Positions 8,204 to 14,847 of a stretch of 25,868 nt of DNA are shown in pieces (positions within the stretch are counted from its first letter, which is position 1; the number at the start of each line of letters is the position of its first letter). The notes beneath the pieces were generated by a model. It made no database searches. It worked only from the letters and a program-made list of their open reading frames with translations, and was not told where the DNA came from. Both the position numbers and the translations under genes were made by a program. The stretch lies in IMG/VR virus record IMGVR_UViG_3300031217_000014, positions 1 to 25,868 of that record; one strand, given 5' to 3'. This DNA is from a virus.

Positions 8204-8507
8204 GTCTTCCTGTTATATAGTTGTTAAATTTAACTGATTTATTTTCATTTATTTTCAATTAAATTCATTTTTAGAATCATTTCAATAACTTACGTTTTAC
8301 TTGTTATTTACTTTATTTCTTTTGTTCCTATACTATATAGATTATGATTCTTATAAGTTTATTATAGTATTTTTAGGGTTAAAATTAGAGTTTTCTGGAG
8401 TTAATTTCAATATTTGAACAATATTAAGTACTTAGAAATGAAACTTTTTTGACTTTTTATTAGAGTTTTATGATACTATTGTAGTAAATCTTCCCATTAT
8501 ATAAAAT
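8204..8507 (-). promoter_or_regulatory. AT-rich intergenic region, probable promoter of the 8.1-5.5 kb operon
   Basis: About 300 bp without a credible gene, bounded by a terminator on one side and the first gene of the next - strand operon on the other. So it must hold that operon's promoter. Visible elements are the 10-bp palindrome TAAGTACTTA (8428-8437), an AATATT-tgaac-AATATT inverted repeat beside it, and a TACTATAAT-like -10 on the - strand. No good -35 pairs with the latter, so no exact promoter is assigned. Confidence 0.45.
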
Positions 8508-8534
8508 TTGAAAAGAAAAGCGACCGAAGCCGCT
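8508..8534 (-). terminator. Intrinsic terminator after the primase gene
   Basis: On the - strand the stem AGCGGC / GTCGCT closes a TTCG tetraloop (8534-8519) and is followed by TTTCTTTTC. A C(UUCG)G loop plus a U-rich tail is a classic rho-independent terminator. It lies five bases past the primase stop codon and ends the replication operon. Confidence 0.85.
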
Positions 8535-8538
8535 CATT

Positions 8539-9468
8539 CTACCACTTATATTTAGGGTTAAACTCTTTCTTTACTTCTTTTTGTTTGTATGTTGGCTTAA
8601 AAGGTTTCTTATATTTAAAATATTCTTCTTTCTCATATATTCTTTTTAACTGATACTCATCCATCTTATCTAAATGACCTGTTACTGACTCTAATAGAGC
8701 TTCAACCTCTTCATATTCATAACCTTGACCAAATAAGTCATTGGCAGTGAACCAAAAGTCATCATTCCAGCTACCATCATCATATTGACCCTCTAAGAAC
8801 GTCTTGGAACGCTTTCTCATGTCCCCCTTACCACTTTGTTCAACTAATGCTTTGATAGCCTTAGAATCCATCCTCGACTCATCTAAGTTCTTTAATTTAG
8901 CCTTTGGCTTAGTGTCTGGAAACTTATTTAACCAGAGTACAAGTTCATCATATGTGATTCTTTTACCTAACTGTATGATTTTAGGTGATATATTAGTATC
9001 TTTACGTGTATTCAATGGGTTACGAACACCTATAACAGCAGAACTATTAGGGTCTATCTCGGTTAAAATGTTTTGTATCCATTCTCTAGTAAATTTCCAA
9101 ATACCACGACTAGGTAATTCGTCTTCTAAACACATAAGTATATGTAAGGACTTATTACCAGAATAGATTATAGCAGATGTTGGCACACCTTTGTCAATGA
9201 AGTATTGTCTTTGTCTAGATAACTCAGCTAACTTTTGTTCATTATTAAATGTAGCCCATTCTTCTTTCTCAGGGTCTATCTCAAATAGAAAGTTTCTATA
9301 TGATGTAATGTTATTCTCTTTAATACCTTCAAGTACTGGATTTATAACGATTTGTTCAAAAGAAGCATCAACTTCATCCTTATAGTAATGCATATCTTTA
9401 CATCTCATCTTACCAATACATTCTTTCTCATTAAACATTAACTCTAATAGATTAGATACTGTTTTCAT
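8539..9468 (-). CDS. AEP-superfamily DNA primase (primase-polymerase type)
   Basis: 309 aa from ATG at 9468, six bases from AGGAG; the ATG at 9474 abuts the SD and is less likely. Motif I appears as NFLFEIDP (E63-x-D65, the acidic metal pair), motif II as YSGNKSLHILM (S103-G-N-K-S-L-H109), and a third conserved patch as AVIGVRNPLNTRKD followed by QLGKRI. This is the archaeo-eukaryotic primase pattern found in phage primase-polymerases. The C-terminal ~120 residues are helical and lysine-rich, likely DNA- or helicase-binding. The gene overlaps the SF3 helicase by 17 bases, the usual functional partner. Whether it also extends DNA as a polymerase cannot be told from sequence. Confidence 0.8.
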   Translation of the reverse strand: MKTVSNLLELMFNEKECIGKMRCKDMHYYKDEVDASFEQIVINPVLEGIKENNITSYRNFLFEIDPEKEEWATFNNEQKLAELSRQRQYFIDKGVPTSAIIYSGNKSLHILMCLEDELPSRGIWKFTREWIQNILTEIDPNSSAVIGVRNPLNTRKDTNISPKIIQLGKRITYDELVLWLNKFPDTKPKAKLKNLDESRMDSKAIKALVEQSGKGDMRKRSKTFLEGQYDDGSWNDDFWFTANDLFGQGYEYEEVEALLESVTGHLDKMDEYQLKRIYEKEEYFKYKKPFKPTYKQKEVKKEFNPKYKW

Positions 9469-10744
9469 GTACATCTCCTAAAGTTATTGCTTGTACTAAC
9501 TGCAAACCATGCTTTACTTCAATAAAATCACCATTTTTAGTACTATCTGAATGACCACGAACTGACTTACAAGTAAATACAGTCTTATATGAATTGGCTA
9601 AGTTCTTAAATTTATTACGACCCGGAGCATTACCCATATAAGGTAAATCCTTAAGCATTGCTTCTTTTACATCATTAATACTTATAGTTAAAGAACCTGA
9701 TACACCGCTATTGTCAAATTTAACTCTTTCTGCTGGTATATAGCTATAAAGTAACCATCTAGCCCAATCACTAAGAGAAGCTTCTAGTACTTCATGTGTC
9801 TTTCTTGATACAAATGGCTTACTCATGTTGTTAACTATCTTTCTATCTAATAAGAAGTAAACAAATTCATCTACCAAGCTACCATCTAATAGTAATAAGT
9901 CAATTTCTTTCTGAGATAAGTTATCTTCTAGCCTATCACAAGTAAGATTAACAAAAGAAAACCTTCTATCACCAACCTCAACCTTAAGACCATCAACTCT
10001 ATTAGAAGATATGTATATATTAGCAAAGTTCTTAATAACCTCAGAATCCTTACCTTTCTCTTCAACTTCTATAAACTCATTACTAAATGACTTTAATCTT
10101 TCAACTTGTTCTGTAGTAGTTAACTGTACTTCATCTATATTAAGTAGACATGTGTTCTTAATTTGTGCATTAAATGAGGACTTAATAACCCTATCAGATA
10201 CTTGTCTATAGTTTGAACCAAATAGATTGCCACATATAGAACCTAAGACACCTTTACCAATACCTTGAGCACCAATAAGAGATAGATAAGTTATATTCTT
10301 ACCCTTAAGAGCCGTTGAAAGCCAATCTAAGATATATTCTTCAGATAGCGCATCATTTTCTGTTAAATGCTCTAAAAACTTCTTATAGATAGCAGGATAT
10401 GAACCTAATGGCTTCTTAGACTCTACTTCAGAGAAAAATTCATCTTCTTGCCATCTTGGTGGGTTATATACATTAAAGATTTGAAAAAAGTCTTCTACGA
10501 ATAACTTCTCTTTAACATCTGGTCTATATTGAAATAATGCTGGTACATGACATGTAGTATAGAATGTGTTATACCTACCCACACCTAATATGGACTTAAG
10601 GGCGGCTAATGATATTTTAGCTACTCTTTGCTCTTTCATGTTTAATAGGTAATGGTCTGTACTCTTCTCACTAACATCTGATATAAGAATACTATTCTCA
10701 ATAAAATCTATTGTGTCTTGCTTATTTATTACTTGATTCTTCAT
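9452..10744 (-). CDS. SF3-type replicative helicase
   Basis: 430 aa. Walker A is GAQGIGKG (158-165), Walker B is LLNIDE (200-205), motif C is IYISSNR (243-249) with the sensor Asn, and GDRRF (258-262) carries the probable arginine finger. This order is that of superfamily 3 helicases of the D5/primase-associated type. The N-terminal ~130 residues form the collar-like leader domain; the C-terminal ~120 are less conserved and helical (PGRNKFKNLANSYKTVF). It should unwind DNA at the phage origin as a hexamer and work with the primase encoded immediately downstream. Start: ATG with GGAG seven bases upstream, nested in the end of the preceding gene. Confidence 0.85.
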   Translation of the reverse strand: MKNQVINKQDTIDFIENSILISDVSEKSTDHYLLNMKEQRVAKISLAALKSILGVGRYNTFYTTCHVPALFQYRPDVKEKLFVEDFFQIFNVYNPPRWQEDEFFSEVESKKPLGSYPAIYKKFLEHLTENDALSEEYILDWLSTALKGKNITYLSLIGAQGIGKGVLGSICGNLFGSNYRQVSDRVIKSSFNAQIKNTCLLNIDEVQLTTTEQVERLKSFSNEFIEVEEKGKDSEVIKNFANIYISSNRVDGLKVEVGDRRFSFVNLTCDRLEDNLSQKEIDLLLLDGSLVDEFVYFLLDRKIVNNMSKPFVSRKTHEVLEASLSDWARWLLYSYIPAERVKFDNSGVSGSLTISINDVKEAMLKDLPYMGNAPGRNKFKNLANSYKTVFTCKSVRGHSDSTKNGDFIEVKHGLQLVQAITLGDVHENSI

Positions 10745-10922
10745 TGTTGCTCTCCATTTGAGTTTCTGTTGTGTTTTCTTTCTTAATAATCTTAAGTGTA
10801 GTTGAATGACCAGCTATATTAATAATCTTGTCACCATTAAGTAGCGTAAATTCTTCGCCAGCCTTAATTTTCCTTACTAAACCCTTTTGATGCTTGTGTT
10901 CTTTTTTCACTTCTTCTTTCAT
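10722..10922 (-). CDS. Small protein with a CsrA-like segment
   Basis: 66 aa, ATG after AAAAGGATTAGAG. Residues ~14-48 (LVRKIKAGEEF, LLNGDKIINI, AGHSTTLKIIKKE) follow the beta-strand order of CsrA/RsmA (LTRK-GE--x-IGD-x-I-x-V-x--G-x-VxI). The usual fifth strand with AP and the RE signature is missing and is replaced by a Glu/Asn/Ser-rich tail. If real it would be a post-transcriptional RNA-binding regulator; the resemblance is by eye only. Its end overlaps the helicase start by 23 bases, so it is co-translated with replication genes. Confidence 0.6.
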   Translation of the reverse strand: MKEEVKKEHKHQKGLVRKIKAGEEFTLLNGDKIINIAGHSTTLKIIKKENTTETQMESNNEESSNK

Positions 10923-10936
10923 CTCTAATCCTTTTG

Positions 10937-11026
10937 TTAGATGTTCTTATTAAGAGCTTCTTTCATTAACTTGCTAAAATTAATGGTTGACTCATTTTCA
11001 TCTTCTTGTACTAACTTTAGTTTCAT
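10937..11026 (-). CDS. 29-aa small ORF (possible leader peptide)
   Basis: ATG at 11026-11024 is preceded by AAAAGGGTTTAA, a good Shine-Dalgarno site, and encodes 29 residues beginning MKLKLVQEDENE and ending ALNKNI. The stop lies 14 bases before the next start. Acidic then basic helix; no family. It may be a true microprotein or a translational leader for the CsrA-like gene. Confidence 0.5.
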   Translation of the reverse strand: MKLKLVQEDENESTINFSKLMKEALNKNI

Positions 11027-11154
11027 TTAAACCCTTTTGCTTTGTTTAAACAGCATTATCGCTGCTATAATATAAAGATTAGCATTCTATGTTGTATATT
11101 AACTACTTTTTAAACCTTATTTTAAATATACTTTCATATATACAACAATAACAG

Positions 11155-11307
11155 CTACTTAAAGACTGATAATTTAATGAAGATTTTGGCTATTTCATCG
11201 AATTGCTTACGTCTGGCTTTCTCTTTGGCAGTATATACTATATAATTTGGATAATTATAATTATTGTACATTAACTCTTGTATAAGCTTTATTTGTTCAG
11301 TACTCAT
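11155..11307 (-). CDS. 50-aa hypothetical protein
   Basis: Starts MSTEQIKLIQELMYNNYNYP and ends FIKLSVFK. Its ATG overlaps the upstream stop as TAATG, the junction style used throughout this genome, but no strong SD precedes it, so it would depend on coupling. Basic centre (TAKEKARRKQF). Its stop overlaps an AGCTACTTA box on the + strand. Unknown function. Confidence 0.5.
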   Translation of the reverse strand: MSTEQIKLIQELMYNNYNYPNYIVYTAKEKARRKQFDEIAKIFIKLSVFK

Positions 11308-11441
11308 TATAGATTCTCATAAGCGAATGCATCTACAATTTCGCCAGTTTTTGATACACTTACATTATATAAGTATTCTTGAAGACATTCTAATTCAACA
11401 CTAACTACTATAGATACTAAATCTTCTTGAAGACATTGCAT
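11307..11441 (-). CDS. 44-aa hypothetical protein
   Basis: MQCLQEDLVSIVVSVELECL and onward, ending AFAYENL. The frame is open ~18 codons further upstream without a better start, and no SD precedes the chosen ATG, so the start is uncertain. Its stop overlaps the next start. It contains an internal near-repeat, QCLQED / ECLQEY, encoded by a 14-base direct repeat (AATGTCTTCAAGAA). Unknown function. Confidence 0.35.
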   Translation of the reverse strand: MQCLQEDLVSIVVSVELECLQEYLYNVSVSKTGEIVDAFAYENL

Positions 11442-11908
11442 ATATTCTAATTGGTGTAAACGCTTAATGTTTAGGCTATATCTAAAGAAAAGTTAATATA
11501 TCTCGCTTATTCCCATGATTACAGTAACTTAACTCTATACCCAGCTATACCAAACCATTCCTAACGTATCCCAGAACGAGATTACAGCTACTTAGAAAGG
11601 TCTGTACTAATAAAAACAATAAGTTAGAAGTATACCCAAAATCTATACCAGCTTTTGTCTCAGTTCAGGGATATATAATATACATGGATACTAATATATT
11701 TACTTAATGAAAACTCCGAGGTAAAGTTTTATTGGGTATAGAAATATTTATTTAATAATTTTAAGTAGTTAGAAAAGGTCTTTTTACAGTATTTTAAGGA
11801 TTAGTTCTTTAATTTCAACCACTTAACTCTATACCCAAAAAAGTTAGGTATATGCCAGGTATATTGGGTATAGAACTGTAATTATAAGTACTTAGCTTGG
11901 GTATATAA
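11442..11908. promoter_or_regulatory. Repeat-rich control region, candidate replication origin
   Basis: About 465 bp with no credible gene. It holds six exact TATACCC/GGGTATA sites: 11536-11542, 11631-11637, 11734-11740, 11830-11836, 11866-11872 and 11899-11905. Several one-base variants also occur. A 16-bp direct repeat ACTTAACTCTATACCC is present at 11527-11542 and 11821-11836. ACTTA-type boxes include AGCTACTTAGAAAGGTCT (11585-) and TAAGTACTTA (11885-11894). It lies just upstream of the helicase/primase operon. Clustered short repeats in AT-rich DNA beside replication genes suggest an iteron-type origin and/or operator array for the early promoter. This is inference; no unwinding element was proven. 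Confidence 0.55.
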
Positions 11909-11910
11909 AT

Positions 11911-12090
11911 TTACTTAGGTTGGATAGGGTAACGAGTACTTATCATTTCATTATATGAATCTAATTCTTCTTGTTTAGTAAAAGTAAAATGACCATTAGC
12001 TGCATCATCCTCATATAGAAATATAATAGGTATAGTTAGAACCCATACACCATTATCATCTACCATCCATTCGTATCCTGTAGTATCCAT
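11911..12090 (-). CDS. Small hypothetical protein downstream of the lysin
   Basis: 59 aa from ATG at 12090 (MDTTGYEWMVDDNGVW...), six bases from GGAG, which is itself inside the last codons of the lysin gene. An earlier in-frame ATG at 12102 lacks spacing. Contains a short hydrophobic strand VWVLTIPIIFLYEDD, not long enough for a clear TM. Acidic overall. Unknown; pairing with the lysin suggests a lysis or particle role, without direct evidence. Confidence 0.6.
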   Translation of the reverse strand: MDTTGYEWMVDDNGVWVLTIPIIFLYEDDAANGHFTFTKQEELDSYNEMISTRYPIQPK

Positions 12091-12091
12091 A

Positions 12092-12556
12092 TTACTCTCC
12101 ATCTTCTATTTTCTTATAAGCATCATTTATCTCTTGAACACTCATTAACTTAGGTAGATACTCTTTCTTTACAATAGTCCTATTATTCCATCTCTTAGAC
12201 TCAGCCCTTATATCAGTATGAATAAACACATCATATACTCCTAGACTCTTCTCACTAAACATCTGGTCTATAATCTCTTCTAGAATAGGTAATGAGTCAC
12301 ACTGTAGATCAGCTGCCCAACCTTTAACATGACTACTATTTAATACTCCACCTACATTCTCATTATGATTTGGACACCTGTAAGCACTTGTAATCTTGAT
12401 AGGGTGACCATATAAGTCCCTAAGCTCCTGTAAATACGATACTAAGTCATCATGAACGATTTGTTCTTCACATTGTCCACATTTACACATCAACTCACTT
12501 AGTTTAAAATTCTTACTTAATTGCTTGTCTGATTCACTTCTTTTGTATATTGCCAT
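12092..12556 (-). CDS. Peptidase M15-type endolysin (D,D-/L,D-carboxypeptidase fold)
   Basis: 154 aa from ATG at 12556, six bases from AGGAG; the ATG at 12562 abuts the SD. The M15A/VanY-like zinc site is visible: S75-H76-x-x-G79-x-A-A-D83 (SSHVKGWAAD), with the second His in FIHTDIR (H113). Preceding these are KLSEL, ITSAYRCPNHNENVGG and LQELRD, the family's usual N-terminal signature. It should cleave peptide cross-links or stem peptides in peptidoglycan during lysis or entry. A Cys cluster (MCKCGQC) is typical of this subgroup. There is no signal peptide, so it would need a holin; none is adjacent. Confidence 0.88.
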   Translation of the reverse strand: MAIYKRSESDKQLSKNFKLSELMCKCGQCEEQIVHDDLVSYLQELRDLYGHPIKITSAYRCPNHNENVGGVLNSSHVKGWAADLQCDSLPILEEIIDQMFSEKSLGVYDVFIHTDIRAESKRWNNRTIVKKEYLPKLMSVQEINDAYKKIEDGE

Positions 12557-12573
12557 AATCATCTCCTATATGT

Positions 12574-12607
12574 ACTATATCTTATTAATCTAGCTACTTA
12601 CGTAAGA
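12574..12607 (-). promoter_or_regulatory. Putative phage promoter for the lysin operon
   Basis: Read on the - strand: TCTTAC, 13 nt, TTAATAAGATATAGT. This matches the spacing of the + strand late-promoter motif. The predicted start falls near 12567, giving a leader of only about ten bases before ATG. Its upstream box shares the palindrome CTTACGTAAG with the divergent + promoter. Confidence 0.45.
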
Positions 12608-12629
12608 TACCATTTAATAAGGGTTTATA
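12596..12629 (+). promoter_or_regulatory. Putative phage late promoter (terminase/portal block)
   Basis: AGCTACTTAC, 12 nt, TTAATAAGGG, then TTTATA. Two further copies of this bipartite motif occur upstream of the scaffold/capsid and major tail genes. TTTATA is the -10 candidate. Confidence 0.55.
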
Positions 12630-12695
12630 AGGCGACAACTGGTAAAACTCATAGGTTGATTAATTAACAAAAGACCAGAGCCTATAAATATATAA

Positions 12696-12726
12696 TTACA
12701 GCTACTTACAGTGTATTGGCTATAAT
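12696..12726 (+). promoter_or_regulatory. Second candidate promoter upstream of the endonuclease/terminase block
   Basis: A perfect TATAAT (12721-12726) follows TTACAGCTACTTACAG, so an ACTTAC box sits 18 bases before it. Spacing differs from the bipartite motif above, and no good -35 at 17 bp was found. The expected start is near 12733. Confidence 0.45.
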
Positions 12727-12738
12727 TTAACGACAAAA

Positions 12739-12751
12739 GCATTAGTAATGC
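12739..12751 (+). other. 5' leader inverted repeat
   Basis: GCATTAGTAATGC, a perfect inverted repeat, begins a few bases after the expected transcription start and ends two bases before the AGGA of the GIY-YIG gene. It could protect the mRNA 5' end or bind a regulator. Confidence 0.4.
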
Positions 12752-12762
12752 ATAGGAAAGCA

Positions 12763-13185
12763 ATGAAGACATGGTATGTATATGCACATTATAATTTAAA
12801 CACCAACGAACTATTCTATATAGGAGTAGGTACTGGCAAAAGAGCCTATAACAAGAATAGAAACCAACTATGGAAGAATATAGTGGTTAAACATGGTTAT
12901 AGAGTAGAAATGCTAAGAACAGGCTTTACTAATCGTGATGAAGCTGTCAAAGTAGAAATAAGACTACAACAACTAAACAAACCCAGAGCATGTTTTCAAT
13001 ATGGAGATAGACTTAATAGTATACAATCCCAAGAAACTAAAGATAAGAGAGCTAAAGCCTTAACTGGTAAGAAACGCTCAAAAGAGACTAAACAATTATT
13101 ATCTAGAGCGTTAAAGACAGGTAGAACTGCTGGTAAGTACGAAGACGGTACTAAAGTGAGATGGAGCTACCATGTCAATTCATAA
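12763..13185 (+). CDS. GIY-YIG homing endonuclease
   Basis: 140 aa from ATG at 12763, five bases after AGGA; an in-frame ATG at 12748 has no SD. The nuclease core shows Y5-V-Y7, Y19-I-G21 (FYIGVGTGKR), R27 and a candidate catalytic Glu at 65 (KVEIR), the standard GIY-YIG order. A basic middle (KDKRAKALTGKKRSKETKQLLSRALK) looks like a NUMOD3-type DNA-contact repeat, and the C-terminus ends AGKYEDGTKVRWSY. The same C-terminal signature occurs in the proteins at 18189 and 21056. It should nick or cut DNA to spread itself. It sits just before the terminase genes, a common landing zone, and overlaps the small terminase start by 14 bases. Confidence 0.8.
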   Translation: MKTWYVYAHYNLNTNELFYIGVGTGKRAYNKNRNQLWKNIVVKHGYRVEMLRTGFTNRDEAVKVEIRLQQLNKPRACFQYGDRLNSIQSQETKDKRAKALTGKKRSKETKQLLSRALKTGRTAGKYEDGTKVRWSYHVNS

Positions 13186-13603
13186 GAAGATAAATGAGCG
13201 TGTAACCAAAGCACGACTAGACCAAATCATCCTAAGAGTTATTGATTTAATGGGTAAAAACCACACTACAATGCAAATATGTGGTATTTTAAGACCCGAA
13301 TTGAATAAATCAGAGACTCAAATCAAGAGGTATGTCTCTAAAGCCACAGAAGTGCTTAAGAAGGACTTTGAACGTGATGCCCAGATAAAGAGACTCGAAA
13401 TGGAACAGTCTCTTAGAAAGGATCTAGTGGATGCTTATGTCATATTCAACTCATTAGCCCCAGATGACCGTCAAAAGTCAGTATGGTACAAACTTATCCT
13501 AGAAACTAAAGACAGGTTAGCTAAATTTACACCAGAAGATATAGACAAGAATGAAGAACAGACTATATCAATAACATATAAAGAAGTGGGTAAAGATGAC
13601 TAA
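13172..13603 (+). CDS. Terminase small subunit (putative)
   Basis: 143 aa, GGAG seven bases before ATG. Residues ~15-60 (ARLDQIILRVIDLMGKNHTTMQICGILRPELNKSETQIKRYVSKA) read as a helix-turn-helix of the packaging-recognition type. A coiled helical oligomerisation region follows (KDFERDAQIKRLEMEQSLRKDL), and then a short beta tail (TISITYKEVGK) that would contact the large subunit. The function is assigned from the HTH, the size and the overlap (8 bases) with the large terminase gene. It should recognise the genome start site, possibly within or near this gene. Confidence 0.78.
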   Translation: MSIHKKINERVTKARLDQIILRVIDLMGKNHTTMQICGILRPELNKSETQIKRYVSKATEVLKKDFERDAQIKRLEMEQSLRKDLVDAYVIFNSLAPDDRQKSVWYKLILETKDRLAKFTPEDIDKNEEQTISITYKEVGKDD

Positions 13604-14819
13604 GAAGTTAGAATTACTACCTACACAACTAGAACTATTAGAATCAGAGTCTAAAATAGCACTATATCTGGCAGGTATCGGTAATGGTAAGACATTTACA
13701 CTGGCACACTATGTTATACAGATGGTAGCTAAGTATCCGAAAGCTAAAGGATTAATAGTAGCTAATACTATATCACAGCTTAAGAACGCTACAATGACAG
13801 GACTTACTGAGGAATTAGAGGCACTTAACATACCTTTTACAATGGTAATGGGTGGAGCATCTAAGACAATAACAATACTAGGAACAACAATATATCTATA
13901 CAGCCTTGAACGCTACGAGAATATAAGGGGTATTCAAGTCGGATGGATAGCAGGGGATGAGGTAGCATTTGCCAAGAGAGAGGCTATTGATGTTATTATG
14001 GGTCGTTTAAGAGATGGTAATGGACCATTGACTACTCGATTCTTCTCTTCTCCTAACTCATTCAATTGGACTTACGACATGTTCAATGGCTTTGATGGCG
14101 ATAACAAGACAGATATGTTCCACTTAATCAAAGGTAAGACTAAAGATAATGTATTCCTACCTGATGGCTACTATGAATCACTTGTCGAACTATATGGTGG
14201 ATTAGACTCTCCATTAGCTAAACAAGAGTTAATGGGTGAATTTGTCAATCTAACAGAAGGTGCAGTATATTGGGCATTCGATAGAGACAAACATGTACAG
14301 AAGTGTGAACTAAACAATAATTATATGGTATACATAGGACAAGATTATAATATAGCTAACATGGCTAACTGCTATGTACAGTATATAAATGGCATATTCT
14401 ATGTTAGTCAAGAGACAATCCTATCAGGTAACTCATCTAATACATTTGATGCCACAGATAAGATACTAAAAGACCTAGTTAAGTCACATAAGACAGTGAT
14501 ACCAGATAGCACAGGTAAGGCTAGAAAGACCAGTTCTACACAATCAGACCATCAGATTATGAGAGCAGCAGGTCTAAATGTAATGGAAACACATAACCCA
14601 CTCATAAGAGACCGTCAGAACACCGTAAACGTGGCTCTAAAGAAGGGTAAGCTAGTTATTGACCCATCATGCAAACAAATCATTAAAGAGCTAGAGAGCC
14701 TAGCACAGCGTGATAAAGAGGGTGAAGTATCCCATGTAGCAGTTGCACTAGGGTATGTACTATTTAAACTAGACCCATTAAGAAGAGCTACCAAAGCAAG
14801 CAAACAGATACAACTATAA
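13596..14819 (+). CDS. terL: Terminase large subunit (packaging ATPase-nuclease)
   Basis: 407 aa. Walker A is AGIGNGKT (26-33). Walker B is VGWIAGDE (115-122), with the Asp-Glu pair at 121-122. RFFSSPNSFNW is the C-motif/coupling region. In the nuclease half, YIGQDYNIANM carries the first catalytic Asp, TVIPDSTGK the second acidic site, and VSHVAVALGYVLFKLDP the C-terminal one, as in RNase H-like terminase nucleases. It pumps DNA into the prohead at the portal and cuts the concatemer. Length is at the short end of the usual range. It is followed by a short gap holding TTAATAAGG before the portal gene. Confidence 0.92.
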   Translation: MTKKLELLPTQLELLESESKIALYLAGIGNGKTFTLAHYVIQMVAKYPKAKGLIVANTISQLKNATMTGLTEELEALNIPFTMVMGGASKTITILGTTIYLYSLERYENIRGIQVGWIAGDEVAFAKREAIDVIMGRLRDGNGPLTTRFFSSPNSFNWTYDMFNGFDGDNKTDMFHLIKGKTKDNVFLPDGYYESLVELYGGLDSPLAKQELMGEFVNLTEGAVYWAFDRDKHVQKCELNNNYMVYIGQDYNIANMANCYVQYINGIFYVSQETILSGNSSNTFDATDKILKDLVKSHKTVIPDSTGKARKTSSTQSDHQIMRAAGLNVMETHNPLIRDRQNTVNVALKKGKLVIDPSCKQIIKELESLAQRDKEGEVSHVAVALGYVLFKLDPLRRATKASKQIQL

Positions 14820-14847
14820 ATTAATAAGGACTACAAAGGAACTAACT

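Noticed and set aside
12563-12762. cos or pac site next to the small terminase gene
   Set aside because: A TTAATTAA palindrome and an imperfect long-range stem are present, but nothing in the sequence marks a packaging cut site.
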